From assembly GCA_001687465.1 (NCBI GenBank), contig LVLI01000278.1, positions 124,001 to 188,000 of the forward strand: a stretch of 64,000 nucleotides of DNA. Reading direction: 5' to 3'. This stretch comes from Halocafeteria seosinensis. Lineage: Eukaryota > Sar > Bigyra > Bicosoecida. The position numbers and the translations under genes are program-made. The notes beneath the pieces were generated by a model. That model searched no databases and was not told where the DNA came from. It saw only the letters and a list, made by a program, of their open reading frames with translations. Of this stretch, positions 32,809 through 45,729 are shown piece by piece (the first letter of the stretch is position 1; each line of letters starts with the position of its first letter).

Positions 32809-35800
32809 TCAAAAGCCCTTCAGTCCGTAAGATACACGTTTTGAACCCTCCTTCTCTGTCTTCGTTGCCTTCGAAAAATGGGTTTGGTCCCCTAGTGTAT
32901 CGGGAGCATCCTTGGCGTTTAAGTTTTTCATTTTATCTTGATCGGAACTGCCTTCGTTTTTATCGCTCTTAGAAGTGTTTCCACCAAAACCTTTTAAACC
33001 GTAAGAAACACGCTTGGAGCCACCTTTTTCATCTTTTGAAGCGCCCGAAAAATGCTGCTTATCCCCTAATGAGTCTGGAGCAGCTTTCGCGTTTAGATTT
33101 TTCATTTTATCTTGATCGGAGTTCCCTGATTTCTCTTGACTCTCGCTGCTGCCTCCTCCAAAGCCCTTCAGGCCGTACGACACCCGTTTTGAACCACTCT
33201 TGTTGTCTTTAAACGCACCCGCAAAATGTTGCTCATCGTCCAAAGACTCAGGAGCAGACTTGGCATTGAGATTTTTCATCTTGTCCTGGTCGGATGGCTC
33301 CGGTTTCTCTCCTTTGTTGCTTCCCCCAAAGCCTTTCAGACCAAACGAGACCCGCTTTGACCCTCCTCTTTCCTCTTTTGAGGCGCCACTGAAATGCGCC
33401 TGATCACTGAGAGAATCTGGAGCGGCTTTCGCACTCAAGTTGCTTATTTTGTCTTGATCCGAAGGCTCTTTGTTGTTGCTCGAAGTGGTGTTGCTGGCTC
33501 CGAACCCCTTTAGACCATAGGATACACGTGTCGAGCCTCCCTTTTGAGCTTTGGCGCCAGTTGCAAAATGCTGCTGATCATCTAGTGACTCCGGAGCAGC
33601 CTTTGCATTCAAGGTTTTAATCTTCTCCTGATCTGAGGCGCCAGAGCTAGTAGCTGAAGTAGACTCACTAGCTCCAAATCCTTTTAGACCATAAGAAACA
33701 CGCTTCGAGCCTCCTTTGTCTGCTGTTGCGGCGGTCGAAAAATGCTGCTTATCATCTAAGCTTTCTGGGGCGGACTTTGCACTTAACGTTTTCATTTTAT
33801 CTTGGTCGTCAGCAACACTATCTTCCTCCTCTGTAACTTCCTGGTCTTCGGAAAAAGATACATGCCGTTCCCTAGTCGGCTTTCCTGAATCCTCAGTCTT
33901 CATTGCAGTTGTGACACCCCATCCTTCGTTCTTGAAGTACTTATCATTTTCTCTTTTCTTCGGTTCTCTCTCTTTTGTCTGGAACCCTTTCAGCCCATAG
34001 GATACTCTAGAGGAGCCCTTACTGTGAGAAGCAGCACCCTCCGAATACTTCTCACTTAGCGGTGCGTACTCCTTCTTCGATACAGGATCGACTTGAGATG
34101 CAGAGCTTTCTGGACTTACGCCTTTCAAACCATAATGGACTCTCTTCATGCCTGACCGCATTGAAATCTGAGCATTGCTTGTGCCGTCCTCGTCCTTTGG
34201 CTCTCCGAGCGAGTCTGCCCGAGATCGTTCGAGTTTCTCTCTACTCTGTTCAATCGAGTATCTTCGCGATTCAGGCATCGGCTCGACGTTGAGCTCTGGA
34301 TCAGTGGCAACGTAAGGTGAACCAGCGCTTTCATCGGGGGCTTCATTAGCGCTTTCTCCGGATACCGGCTCGACCCGGGGAGGCAAGGTTACGGCCGACG
34401 GAGCCTTGTCTTCGTCAAGCTCTTGCAAAGCATTGCGCCGCTTGAGTAACATGCGGAGGGAAGCGTTTTCAGATTCTGCGCGTGCAGCTCGCTCTACAAT
34501 TTCTCGGATTTCTTCCGTCGAATATGCCTGCGGGAACATATAGGAGTTGTCCATGGCCGCTAAACGTCACCTTGGACGCATTACAAGACTTACGTTGATC
34601 TCCTCTAACTTAGTAACTTTACGACGTAGCTGCCTATTTTCCGATTGCAAGTTCTGCACCATCTCTCTCAGCTCCCGTGTGTTTAATGAGTTTGTAACCA
34701 AATCCTTGAAAATACGGAAAATGTCCGAGTCTTGATCAGCATAAGCGTTGTCCACCAGGTTGACAAGCCAATAGTTTTGGCGGATGCCGTCAATCAGCGA
34801 AATTGCTTTTGACTCCTCAGGGTCCTGTACAGAAGCAGACAACCTCCTTAATGATGCTCTGAAAGAATAATGGCAGAATTGTCTTACATTAGGGTCATAA
34901 GTAGCCCCCCATTGGCTGTTCCACAACTCGAACGCCTCATCCTTCCAAGCTCTAAAACTTGCAGGATCGACGACAGTAGGCTGGATAATTTCTCGCCCAG
35001 GAAAAACGCCCCACGTAACCGCGTTTGCCCTCGACTCAGCAGCATTGGAATATTCTAGACCTGTACTCCGGCAACTTTGATCTGCCGAGGAAGTTTCTAA
35101 ACATTGTCCAATGAACTTACCTTCGCAGTTAGTTGCGTGGTATGTCAGGGTAGGATAATGAGGCAGATAGTTTAGCAGTTTCGTGAACAATTCAGGGCTG
35201 CAAAAAAATTCGACGTATGCTTTCTGGAATACATAGCCATCTTTTCCTCCCCATCCGACAGTCGGATCAGACGAGGGAGCGCCGTTAACCCTGCAGACGC
35301 ATCATAACTGTACACAGAAGAGGGCTCCATGGACACAAACCAACTTACTTGGGTTGGGAGTTTATGGTCAAAAATCCATTCATGTTAAGCCATCGTAAAT
35401 CGTCAATAATTACCTTAGACTCGGCAGTGATTTTCGTATCACACCAAGGGAGCTCATGTACTTCTTCGTCGACATATTTGACGAATATGTTGCGGATATC
35501 CGTTTCCGTTTCTGCCAAAAACAGGTCAGGAAAGTCGATGCCCTAGCAAAAGGCGCACAGCCAATGGACAAGTCTACTTACTAGGGACACCCCACATCTT
35601 CTTTCGGTCTACAGTCGGGCGTTTAGCCGCCAGATAATAGTCCGTGAGTTCGCCGTACGCAGGCGACCTAGCATCTCCCCACCTGAAAAGCAAATTGATT
35701 CCTCTAGTGTTCCAGATGACTGTTAGCTTTGAAACCAATCCAAGCCATACCTTCCATTCGGGAATTCTCTCCAGTTGGCAGTACGCGACAAGTAACTAGC

Positions 35801-37467
35801 AGCACGTTTCACCCAAAAAATCGGGCGCACCTCCTCCTGCGGACGTTTAGAGCTGGCATCACCAGGTCCCATCATCCATGGCATCGGCCGTTCATGAGGC
35901 TTTGGTATCATGTCAAGATTTTCCAGAATTCGTGAAACCTGCACTCTAGGTCGACACTTCGCTCCACGGAGTTCGATAAATGGCAGCACACGTATACCCT
36001 TACCGCCTCATTGAGATTCATCGTATAAAAGTGAATGGCATAGTAGCCATGATCTAATAACCTCCGGCAAAGGTCGGTCCCCAGTCTAATTCCATATTCC
36101 CTAACCGCTTCATCGTTTCCTCGAATGGACTCAATGTCTTTCAGCACCTGTCATGTCACGAATTATCAGTTGTACGTCCTTTATGAACGAGAAATGAGCA
36201 AACCAGTGCTTCCTACCTTGGATGGAACACGTGTGCGACACCACCGTGTGAACTGACAGAAGCTTCGATAGGTTTGGACGGGCATGCAGCCTGTAGACGC
36301 GCATTATACCGAGCCAACGTAGTACAACTTAACTTCAAACGCTGTATACTGTTACCGCTTACTTGGAACTATCGGTACGTGAATACCCATCTCTCGGCAG
36401 CGTCGTTCAAAATCGAAGAAAATATCCAAATCGAAGAAAAATTGGGTAAGAACGAAGTCCGCTCCAGCATCAACCTGCTCTCAGAGACACTACTTGAAGC
36501 AGGGATTTGCCGATTTCAAAGACACCACACTCACTTTCATCTTCAGTCGCTCTAAGTCACGGATCTGAGCCTGCTCACTGGGGGGCAAATGGAGATCATT
36601 CCAGTTCTCTGTATGGACTTCAGGGTAGCCGGCAACCGCAATGCAAAAGTAGTCTCCATGCTCTGCTCTTATAAGTTCGACCTGAGTTAGCGTATATATA
36701 TGCGGGTCGCTCAAGTTGCAGGTGACCTAAAAGGAGAAGATACCTACCAGTTCCAGAGCATTTTTCAGTCCACCCGGCACAGTCCTCCAAACGGGCTTCG
36801 CAGTGGAGCTAGTGCTCTCACCACTGTTGTAAACGCTAGCTCGGATTGGGGGGTCACCTCTTAGAGCCAAGATGTTTCGAATACCTGCTTTTCGGGCATT
36901 GTTCAATATTCGTTTTAGGTCCTCCTGCACGTAACATTAGTATTCCTTGTTAACTATCAACGATAGTTGCAATCCACAATGCAAAACATGCGCACCTTGG
37001 GGAGGTGACACGTCAAATGCAGCAATGTGTCGACTCCAAAGTGCTGCTGCACTTTCGATCCAATGTTCAACCACACGGACTCGTCCTGCAAAGCATGATT
37101 GTGGCAATCTTTTGGCAGCGCAGGAATATGCAGTGTGGCAGAGGAGACTTACCTTGAAATGGCTCTGCCAAGTAAGAGTGACAAATGTGGGTTGCAGTCT
37201 GAACGACATGTCCTGGATGCGACTCAAAAGGTTGTTCACTCCGGCTTCCGTCTGTAGGCAGCAAGATAAGCACGATCATCCCAAGAATGCATCGATCGAA
37301 AGAAACAAAATGGCACAATTATGGCATACTTTAGCGGGAAAGAACTCGAACGAGACCGAAGGTCGTGTCTCCCTTAGTCGAGCTCTTTCCAGTTTACGGA
37401 CGATTTTCTCCGCCACCAAGTGAGCCGGTGGCTCCTCATTTTTGTTCTTGTTTGTTGTGTCCGGCAT
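32809..37467 (-). CDS. Methylenetetrahydrofolate reductase fused to a coiled coil and an eight-copy repeat tail, 15 exons
   Basis: MTHFR reduces 5,10-methylene-THF to 5-methyl-THF for methionine synthesis. Residues about 1-300 form the FAD-binding TIM barrel: SVSFEFFPAK, HLTCHLPK, RNILALRGDPP, GADFVLTQFFFD and AIHFYTMN. Residues about 330-630 are the regulatory SAM-binding domain: LTINSQP, GKDGYVFQKAYVEFF and YWLVNLVDN. The next exon join (intron 34528-34593, phase 0 on both sides) continues a leucine-zipper-like coil into a tail of about 570 residues. The tail holds eight copies of a KRVSYGLKG-type motif, six of them following a DQDKMKNLNAK-like spacer, up to the stop at 32809. The total is about 1,250 residues against about 600-660 usually. 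The intron at 35512-35581 was located by phase. The fusion is supported by phase and coil continuity but not by transcript evidence. Confidence 0.85.
32812..34152 (-). repeat. KRVSYGLKG protein repeats in the MTHFR tail
   Basis: Eight copies of [KRT]V[SH][YF]GLKG occur. From the N-terminal side the variants are MKRVHYGLKG, SSRVSYGLKG, SKRVSYGLKG, STRVSYGLKG, SKRVSFGLKG, then three more SKRVSYGLKG. The last six are spaced about 53-58 residues apart, and between them stands a DQDKM/I-N-NAK-APESL-D-QHF block. The DNA is repetitive at about 160-175 bp. KRVS fits a basophilic (PKA-type) phosphorylation motif; that is an inference. Confidence 0.85.
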
Positions 37468-37980
37468 TGCACCTTGGAAAAGTGATCAAGGACCAACAAG
37501 GAAGCAAAACAAGGGGCACACGCGCCCGAGTCCCAGTTGTTCTCAGAAGGCGAATTCAATTCTTTTAAATTCGCTCAAAATGACGGGAGAGTCGAATCCG
37601 GAGGTTTATATCCTTCCCAAATGTGGTTCTTTGTCCATCGGAACAGAACAGACAAATATGACGCTCTGTATCGGCTAAATACTCCTCCAAGAACAATTCC
37701 TACGCTTCCTCGTACTACGGCACAGACCACTTTGTGAAGCTAGCAAAAGCAGCAATCTTTTCGCAGGTTGAAGTTAGATTCTCGCAAAGATGTAATGCAG
37801 AGATAGTTTGTCAATCTGTTTTTGCCTGTATCACGCGGGGTAGGAACCCTATTCCATTGGTGAACTACGATCAGCCTAGGTGGAGTTGATGCCACTAGTA
37901 GTGGATACGAATTGCTTGGATGGAACGTTGTTATTGGACGATCCGCTCTGTCGTCACAAAGTAGCTGTGGTCTAGAGAGG
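37468..37980. other. Divergent promoter region between MTHFR and the first glycosyltransferase
   Basis: No supported gene. Short open frames overlap both flanks. Confidence 0.4.
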
Positions 37981-40490
37981 ATGGTATTGCCTCTCTTTTC
38001 TCAATTACTTTGCATTATTGGAGTTTTCGCACTCCATGGATACGCTATCACAACTCCGCCTCCGGGAGTGTTCCCTCCGCGGCCGGCAAAAAGCAACACT
38101 AGCTTCCATGCTCAATACGACCCGCTGCTTCACCCCACGAGCCATTTCTACGTAAATGGAGCAAAGTACGTAGGCATAAACAGTGAGAGCTCGTCGCATT
38201 TGGGTTGATAGTTGTATGCACTCAATTTTTAATCCTTGTAGTGCAGACCTCCCGGTACTTTGTTGCTGGCGATGGTGATAAAGGATGAAGCAGACACCCT
38301 GGATCGGACACTTCCGAGATGGTACGAAGAACGGCAGCCATAAATCTTACGGTGTCTCTTGCGACAAAGAATATTATTGTGGTTTGCAGGGCTAAACTAA
38401 TTGATTACTGGGTAATTGGTGTCGACGATAATAACACGGACGGCAGTAGGAGTGTAAGTCACCGAGCGCTGTTACATTGCCACTCCCAACTACCCACGAA
38501 GGAGCATTCCTACAGGTGATAAATAAACATCTTGGATCCATACCAGGAGAAATTCTAACAGGTAATATTATATTTGTGGTACGCAAAGCGTGTGGGAAAC
38601 AAAGCTAACATTTTGATGCATTCCAGTTACTTTTGACGGCATGGGACCGACGTACACGAAGGTAGTCCAACATGGATGGTACAAGTTTCCACAAGTGAGG
38701 GCTGAAGTTTTGTGCTTTAGCTCCTGCTATAGCACTCTTTAGCGCTAGCTTTTGACTTGCAGGCTACGCATGGGATCATGGTGGATGCGGACTACGCTCC
38801 TTTAACGAAGAACTATGACAAGCGTCACCTCGACATTCATGCAGGGAAGCAACTGTTTCGCTTGTACCACCACAATTCACAAGGTGTCTCCCAATATCGG
38901 AAAATGGATTGGATTTATCGGTAGGTTGGTCGCATGTTCATGACTCTAATATGCTGATTGCCTAAGTACGAGCACGCCTCTCGACAGGAATACGCCAGGG
39001 ACGTTCGTCTGGAGGAGAACACACCAGTCAATTTACGTTCCACCTTTTGCTGGCGACAACGGCTACACAACTATCGCAGAATCGGAATTAGATGTGGAAG
39101 AAACAGGCCCAGGATATCAAGATAGAACTCTTTCTGTAGAGGGAAAGTTCTACCGATACAGAGACATGCTTCTTAAAGACCTTGAAGATATGCCGGGTGA
39201 CCCACGGACAATGTACTATCTAGGAGATTCTTACGAAGGTTAGACATTTTCTCCTTGTACCGGTAATCTGGAGCACGCTTAGCGCTGTGACTAGCTGCAG
39301 GCGCCTATGTTAACCGGCTTAAAGCCAATAAACTAAAAAACGGCGATGAATCGCTTTTATGGGAAGCGGTAAAATGGTACGAAGCAAGAACAGAAGTAAG
39401 TGTCTTTCTAACCAATTGAAGATTTTGAAGGACAGCTTGTATCTGAGAACAAGCTGCAGGTAGAAGGCTACTATGAACAACTGTATTTCACGTTTATCAA
39501 CCTAGGACGGATACACGAACGCTATCTAGAAAATATTCCTTTGGGAATGCAGTATTACAAGTTCGTTGTTTGGGCTCAGCTATTTCTATGACCGAGGACT
39601 TTACGATTCCGGTTTTGCGCTGTTTATTTTGCAGGAGAGCGTACTTAGTAGATCCGGAGAGAGCTGATGCCCCGTTTTATTTGGGTCAAAAGTACGCTCA
39701 ATTGGGAATGTATGGGAGGTCGTTGAAGCCGCTCTCCACTGCGGCTGAGTTGCCTATGCCTGTGCGGTCAGTGTTCCAGTGGGTTGAACTGTATGAATGC
39801 ATTTCTAAGGTAGACTTCGCCGACGCCACTGTCAAAGCCATTCAGCGGGGTGTCCTTGTAGAGCACAAACTGCGGGTATACGCCCAGAAAGCACTACATG
39901 GTCTAGAACAAGTGGTCGGTCCTGATAAGAATCTGTGCTATAACTTTCGCGATGTTAGCAGGGGGGAAAGCGCTGTGGCATTGAAACAGCAACTACTTGA
40001 ATACTTAGGAAAATATTCTGTGGAATGGGATACAGGCAATAAAGAAGAAACGCCCCAACCCCAGACATCGCCCGTGCGAGTGAGACCTTCAGCAATGCCA
40101 GAGTCTACTGTGGGTAGGGTTTCAACAGTTGCCGCCCCTAATGAGCTGGAAACTGTTAGCGAGTTGGTCCACTTGTGGCGCGACAGAATCCTAAAGCAAC
40201 GCGAGCATGTCCTACAAGAAGAAGAATTGAAAAAGGAGCTCATTGATAGTATTCGCACAATGGAAACTCTAATTGAAAAGAAGAATGATGTTTCCTGTCG
40301 TCGATATCGATTATCGTCAAAGCCTTACTTGAAATTCATAATAGGGAACCAGGACAACCTCTTCGTTCCGACGCAGTTAATGGAGGAGTTAGAGCAGTAC
40401 CATAAAACAATAGCCGGGAGTGAATGTTTCCCATACGACGTTCTTTCGGAACTCCGTTTACAACAGAATCCATCCGCAACTGTATCCTGA
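37981..40490 (+). CDS. Secreted GT2-TPR glycosyltransferase, tandem copy 1 (ten exons)
   Basis: Probable glycosyltransferase of the GT-A fold acting in the secretory pathway. The N-terminus is a signal peptide (MVLPLFSQLLCIIGVFALHGYA). It is followed by SHFYVNGAK and the GT2 N-terminal signature PPGTLLLAMVIKDEADTL...IDYWVIGVDDNNTDGS. A VTFDGMGPTYTKV block and HGIMVDADYAP follow, where DAD is the DxD-like metal/UDP site. Next is KMDWIYR and the family hallmark ETGPGYQDRTLSV. The second half is TPR-like helical repeats (DPRTMYYLGDSYEGAYV, DPERADAPFYLGQK). Nine introns were placed by phase. This copy alone has a long C-terminal extension (about 180 residues) with a heptad-rich coil near ERLKK-type EELKKELIDSIRTME. 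The substrate is unknown. The start gives the signal peptide. Confidence 0.8.
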
Positions 40491-40753
40491 ATGCAGAAAG
40501 TTGGGTTATGTGAACGTTGGTGTGCAGCAGCTTCCACGTTGCGACCGTGGCAATGCGAGCGTTGATTGATGACTCATCACGTTCCTTTTGTGCGTCTATA
40601 GACGCTTTAGCAGGCTTAATTATTGTATTGATAAGTGTATTAATGTTACTCTGTAGGAAATGCTAATTTGCTTCATCGTAAATTTTGTACGGCAGCTACA
40701 GCACCGAGGTACTGGTTGGTGAGGTGGCATGCTGCGCAGCTCTCACTTGCATA

Positions 40754-42710
40754 ATGCACGTATCATTGAGGTATTCACACTTTGGACGACTACGATGGAC
40801 TTTCATAATAGTGGGGTTGTGCTTGGCCCCGTTGGTTCCACTAACTGAGGGCATGGAAAGCTCCAGACACGATGCTTTAGACCCTCTAAAGCACCCACCA
40901 TCGACGTTCTACGTCAACGGGAAGAGGTAAGTGAGAGCGTAGCACGGCCATTTTGTAGTCGCAACTAGGGAACAAAGTATTTGACGACACAACTTTCTGC
41001 AGACCACCTGGGACATTATTGTTGACCATGGTAGTGAAAGATGAAGCAGAAACGTTGAATAAGACCCTACCGCGCTGGTAAGTAATGCCCAGCTTACTCC
41101 GCACTAACGATACCAAGAGGTTCAAATTCTTCAGGGCGAGTATCATAGACTACTATGTCATTGGTGTGGATGACAACAATACGGATAATACGGAGGAGGT
41201 GAGACTGTTGCGTGCATCCCGAAAGATTATTCTTGGTCTCGGAAACCTGCAGTGTGGAATTAAACACAGGTAATCAGAGAGCATCTTGGCGATTTTCCCG
41301 GTGATATTTTAAAGATCCATTTTGACGGAATGGGTCCCGCATATACGAAAGTGTTCAAACGAGGTTGGGAGTTGTTTCCGGAGGCAACCCACGGGATTAT
41401 GGCTGACGGAGACCATGCTCCGTTGACGGAGCACTACGATAAGCAAAATTTGGACGTCAGACTTTCGAAACAACTCTTTAAGCTCTACAGTAAAGGGGCA
41501 AAAGGAGTTTCTCAGTTTCGTATGATGGATTGGATATACAGGTATCGACGCTTCTGTTGCGCAAGGAGTCTACATTGATTGATTGGAACACCCGCTTTGC
41601 AGAAACTCCCCTGGAGCGTACGTTGCTCGTCGAACTCACCAAATACTTAAAGCGCCAAAGATTGTTGGTGATTTTCCCTACATGGATCATGCAAACTTGG
41701 AAATTGAGGAGACGGGACCAGGATACCAAGACAGAAAATTTTGTACGTCGTACGGATAGTCTTGCGACAGCAATATGTAGATCACAATTCCCTAGCTAGA
41801 TTGCAGCTGAATATGGAAAGTTCATGCGCTACATCGACTGGCTCTTGAAAGATTTGGAGGAACTACCAGATGATCCCAGAACTCTGTACTACCTGGGAGA
41901 TTCCTACAAAGGTACGAAAGTTCGCCGGGTTTACTCTGGGGAGTTTTAGAAACTACGAAAGACTACAATGCAGGAGCATTCATGGCCAAATACGAACAGG
42001 GAACTGCGACACAAGAAGATGAGTGGCTACTGCACGAATCTCTACGTTGGTATTTTAGGCGGTGGGAGGTACGATACTCACATTCTGTGGAAGAGCGTTT
42101 GTCATTAAGGGACGCAATCTGCAGGTAGGAGGAGGCTTTGAAGAGACGTATTTCACTCTGATTAAGCTGGGTGAGATCAACGAACGGTTCCTACGCAACA
42201 TTAAGCAGGGGCTTCAGTGGTACAGGTAAGTAGGCTACTTACTCTCCGCAACCAGTCATCTGCACAAGAGGCTATCGTTGCAGAGAAGCTTACAATTTCG
42301 ATCCCCAGCGTGCGGATGCCCTCTTCTACGTTGGGCAGAAGCTTACTCTACTTGGCAAGTTTGAAGGAGGGATGAAACCGCTGGCAACAGCTGCCAACTT
42401 GTCCACTCCTGATCGTCATCTGTTTCTGTGGGTGGAATTATATGAGTGTTTGACGAAGAGCATGTTTGCTTATACCGTGTCAATGGCTTCGAAACGAGGC
42501 TTAGTCAGAGAAGAAGAACTATTGGAGTACGCTGAGCTTGCTTTGTCCTTGGTGGATACCGCAGTCAATGAAGAGGGCCGTTGTCTGGTGCACAGAAATC
42601 AAGAAGAATACGATCGTGGAAAGCGTGCTCAAGACATTCTACGGAGATACCTTCACGAAGTCAAGTCTAAGGGGTATACTGACGTGCGACCGAAGGATGG
42701 TGGAGGTTGA
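40754..42710 (+). CDS. Secreted GT2-TPR glycosyltransferase, tandem copy 2 (nine exons)
   Basis: Paralogue of the preceding gene, same strand, 264 bp after its stop. It begins MHVSLRY and has one hydrophobic segment (RWTFIIVGLCLAPLVPL), a signal peptide or anchor. PPGTLLLTMVVKDEAETL and IDYYVIGVDDNNTDNT are conserved. The metal-site region is HGIMADGDHAP (DGD instead of DAD). It then has RMMDWIYR, ETGPGYQDRKF and TPR-like DPRTLYYLGDSYKGAF. Compared with copies 1 and 3, the introns before FDGMG and ATHG are absent and an extra intron interrupts QDRKF-IAAEYG, so gene structure differs although protein order is the same. C-terminal TPR region ends at DGGG. Confidence 0.8.
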
Positions 42711-43667
42711 GCCATTCCTGACGCACTCAGTACTACCGACTATACTGCAGCTTCCGTGGTTCAACGCCCGAGTGCTCCCCTCTCTGACTCAAGCACTTTA
42801 CGAAGCGATAGCACTCCGATGATCGGATGGCAAACGAAGGTTAATCCTCAAGGACGAGGGCCTCAGCGAGGGGCATAGTCGCATGTTGAAGCCAGGAAAG
42901 CGGCAGAAGTAGTTCCTCGTCAGTAGAGCACATGGAATCGGAAGACAACTTGTTACACCTACGGCTTCCTTCTTGGATGATTATGAACGTTACCTCCAGG
43001 AGGCATGTGCGATTTGGAAATCCAGCAATGTTATGATTGGCTGTCCTTGTTGGCTACATATGGGATATCAATTTCTCAGTACGTCACGTAGAAGTCTGCA
43101 GAATACTGTGCACCGCAAAGTGCTCACATGCATAGTTTACAGGCTCCATGTTCTCTGGATCTCGTAGTTTTTGGCCCTTCTTCTGATTCCGCACAATAAG
43201 ACATTCCGCGCACTCCGTAGAAAACTGTAGTCTCATGTCATCTCAGTATGCTGATGCCGAGTGAAGGGGCGCCCGTCCAGCTGAAATCGTGTGTCAGTTC
43301 GGAGGCATGAATGTACTGAACAAAATTTGCCAGTGACAAAGCAGTAGCTTACCAAATTTGACAAGAAGGACCGCCTTTATGGCGCTATTATCCAACATCT
43401 CAAATCCCACAACGCTGGCGCGACTTCCCTGACTTGACTTGTCGCCACTTTGACCTTCACAAATCCTAATATTCATTTACCATGGTATGTATTACATACA
43501 CAAGCATTGACGTGTTGATGGGCACCATATTTGTATGATGGATGAGAACGCTCTCCAATGCAGAGCTGTTGTACTCCATCTATTTTTGGGGCACTGGAGA
43601 CGAGGACTGCCGTGAAGACAAGATTTCTTACAAGTGCCGCATACACACTTCCACAGATATCCATACA
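42711..43667. other. Spacer between glycosyltransferase copies 2 and 3
   Basis: About 950 bp with no supported gene. No remnant of a fourth copy was seen by eye. An upstream in-frame ATG at 43542 could extend copy 3 but would bury its signal peptide. Confidence 0.4.
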
Positions 43668-45596
43668 ATGCACAAGTGGGTGAAATTATCCCTTTTGTGG
43701 ATAGCCACTTTGGTGGCACTGCTTCACGTGGAGGGCAGTATGGATGACGAGTACCACCGGGAGTGGAATCCACGAATCCATCCACCATCACATTTCTACG
43801 TCAATGGCGAGAGGTACGATGTGTTTATTATGTGGCTTTATGGGGTTGCAAAGTGCATGAGCGAGCCCTCGCGCTGCAGGCCACCGGGGACATTGCTCCT
43901 GGCAATGGTTGTGAAAAATGAAGCAGAAACTCTGAATAAAACTCTCCCCAGATGGTACGTTAGCAAGTGAGAACCGTGCATTACATACGAGGCGAAGGAC
44001 TCGCCATAAGGACTGAAATGCTGCTCAGGGCTAAGGCTATCGACTACTACGTGATTGGAGTGGATGACCACAATGAGGACGATACTTTACAAGTAAGAAC
44101 TCAGATGATGTTCGTGAGAAGTGACTGGTGTTATTGGCGGTAATGTACACGGCAGATCATTGCCGAGCGTCTCGACGGAATCCCCGGCGAAGCAATGAAT
44201 ATCACGTTTGATGGGATGGGACCAACTTACACCCAGGTCCTGCGCCGAGGGTGGGAACTTTTCCCAAAAGTAAGACTATTCACCTCGTCGAAACGGAAGG
44301 TGACTGCACTACTAATTAACTGTCTTTACAGGCGACCCATGGGATCATGGCTGATGCTGATTACGCACCGGTGAATCCAGATTTCGACAAGTACAGTCTA
44401 AATATTCATGCCAGTCAGCAAACATTCAAGTTACACAGCGACTGGTCCCAGCGGAGGACTCACTACAGGATGATGGATTGGATTTATCGGTAAGAAGGAC
44501 AAGGCTCTGGATAGCCTCCTTGTCAGAACCTCATCCCTTAGCGTATGTTGACCACAGAAATAGTCCAGATGTCCGTGTCGAAAGGAGAACTCATCAGACG
44601 ATGCTTGCGCCCGCTTTGGCTGGATCGGACACAAAGTCCATACTGCCTTCTGACCTGGTAGTGGAAGAAACTGGTCCAGGATACCAAGACAGAACTTTTG
44701 CTGTATCAGGGAAATTTTTTCGGTATTACGAGATGCTTTTGAAGGACCTGGATGATTATCCTAATGATCCACGCACTTTGTACTATCTGGGAGATTCTTG
44801 TGTGGGTGAGTGATTTCAAGTCATTCGTCAGATTCTGTGCGTACTTACGCGATTCCCATGCGACGTCAAAACAGGTGCCTACATGTGGAAGAGAGCGGAG
44901 GGTAACGCATCTACAGATGATGAGTGGCTCTTGGACGAAGCACACAAATTCTTCCAAAAAAGAATACAAGTATGGAGTATTTGAGTGCGAACGTTGTATC
45001 GCCCGTAGGACGCATATGTTATCCTTGCGTGCAGGTGAAAGGCTATTTCGAGGAGACATATTACGCATTCAACTATTTGGGTAAGATTTATCGCGAATTT
45101 TGGAAGAAGTACGATGACGCATTACACTATTACAAGTTAGTACCTTTGCTGCTCCATGTATATTCATCCTTGTTCACAAGATGCTCGTTGGTGGCTATCC
45201 AGGCAAGCCTACAAACTAGATCCACATCGAGTAGATGCGCTTGAACGTATCGCGGGACTCTACATTGATCAAGGCAAATATGAAGCAGCCCTTATTCCGT
45301 TAACAAAGGCTGTGGAACTGCCAATTCCCGAAAGGACATATTTGCAACATGTTGGCATGTACGAATGCCGCATTAAAGTTCTATACGCGGAAACAATCGC
45401 TAACTGCTTACGACGGGGGAAACTTAGTGAGTCCTACGTTGAATTTCTCATTGAAGATGCCCTCGAAAGGTTAAAAGATGTACCTCGGAAGTGTACATCC
45501 CACCGCGACTTCGCGTCTTACAATAAAGGTTTGGCTGCTCGGACAAAGCTTACGAGCTACGCTCAACAAGTCCAGCAAAGAGGGTATCAGCTCTAA
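43668..45596 (+). CDS. Secreted GT2-TPR glycosyltransferase, tandem copy 3 (nine exons)
   Basis: Third tandem paralogue. The signal peptide is MHKWVKLSLLWIATLVALLHVEG. It contains PPGTLLLAMVVKNEAETL, IDYYVIGVDDHNEDDT, ITFDGMGPTYTQVLRRGW, HGIMADADYAP (DAD retained), RMMDWIYR and the hallmark ETGPGYQDRTFAVSGKF. The TPR region continues through DPRTLYYLGDSCVGAYM and YKLDPHRVDALERIAGLY. Eight introns were placed by phase, including the AA|GTTAGT site near 45137, whose position matches an AA|GTTCGT site in copy 1. The intron before ITFDG in copy 1 is missing here. The ATG at 43668 is preferred for its signal peptide. It lies 133 bp from the convergent immunophilin stop. Confidence 0.82.
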
Positions 45597-45729
45597 CGGG
45601 AAACGACAACGCTTGTTTAATTATGTTTTTAGGAAACCTAGTATTTCATTAACCATTTGATTATTAGACATGTAATTAATCAAACACGTTATGTCATCGC
45701 TAGGCCCTACCTACTAAGGCGCCGTCGTC

